Part shown: one piece after another, positions 5,893 to 5,915 of the stretch
Position numbering within the stretch: position 1 is the stretch's first letter
Layout: each line of letters opens with the position of its first letter
From: Ignavibacteria bacterium
Lineage (GTDB): Bacteria > Bacteroidota > Ignavibacteria > Tepidaquicellales > OLB5
DNA: 5,915 bases
Direction of reading: 5' to 3'
Assembly: GCA_030835005.1 (NCBI GenBank)
Contig: JAUQWT010000131.1
Coordinates: forward strand, 1 to 5,915
The notes under the pieces: generated by a model
What the model saw: the letters and a program-made list of their open reading frames with translations, nothing else
Told to the model about the DNA's origin: nothing
Databases searched by the model: none
Made by a program: the position numbers and the translations under genes

Positions 5893-5915
5893 ATTTCGCT
5901 CTTTATCATAATTGC

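Larger units (their letters stand above)
5488..5915. other. Gene-poor AT-rich stretch upstream of the PD40 gene
   Basis: About 430 bases with no convincing gene on either strand. The longest stop-free runs I followed here lack a good start codon. It holds many short repeats: direct copies TATTTT(A/T)GGACT at 5542-5553 and 5728-5739; GGCTATTT plus TTAAATGT at 5725-5746 and again at 5787-5803; tandem TTCCTGA at 5620-5633; and inverted pairs TTCAAGGAA 5556-5564 with TTCCTTGAA 5671-5679, and TAATAAGTA 5566-5574 with TACTTATTA 5703-5711. It must contain the promoter and leader of the minus-strand cluster, and perhaps control of whatever lies beyond the right edge. Confidence 0.6.

Noticed and set aside
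5488..5915. CRISPR array or integron-like site
   Set aside because: The repeats are 8-12 bases, unevenly spaced and of several different sequences; there is no regular repeat-spacer pattern or attC-like core.

Overview
The window carries seven protein-coding genes, all on the minus strand, plus about 430 bases without a convincing gene at the right edge. In the direction of transcription (right to left) the order is: exported six-repeat PD40 beta-propeller protein, metF, class II aldolase, ddl, FtsB/DivIC-type divisome protein, M42 metallopeptidase, and an exported YCF48/BNR-like propeller protein that runs off the left edge. Everything looks chromosomal and housekeeping. I see no transposase, tRNA, rRNA, CRISPR array or phage gene.

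Likely organism: a member of the Bacteroidota/Ignavibacteriota/Chlorobiota side of the tree, perhaps Ignavibacteria. This is inference from three things. None of the seven starts has a clear Shine-Dalgarno sequence. The octamer TATCTTTG, which fits the Bacteroidota -7 element TAnnTTTG, occurs next to ftsB and near the right edge. Secreted proteins with TTNGGxxW repeats and free-standing PD40 propellers are common in that group. The genus cannot be named from this window.

Layout: the propeller gene and metF overlap by ATGA. metF and the aldolase are 4 bases apart, aldolase and ddl 15, ddl and ftsB 25. These five are probably one transcript, with a possible extra promoter for ftsB inside the end of ddl. 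The gaps before the M42 gene (64 bases) and before the YCF48-like gene (61 bases) are larger, so these two may have their own promoters. The functions are mixed: one-carbon/methionine metabolism (MetF), sugar-phosphate or methionine-salvage-type chemistry (aldolase), cell-wall precursor synthesis (Ddl), division (FtsB-like), peptide turnover (M42) and two envelope or secreted propeller proteins.

The least explained part is positions 5488-5915, upstream of the PD40 gene. It is AT-rich and full of short direct and inverted repeats, including a 10-bp bulged hairpin. It may be a long structured leader, a decayed element, or simply drifting spacer. I found no strong evidence for a new biological system; the leads offered are modest and graded accordingly.
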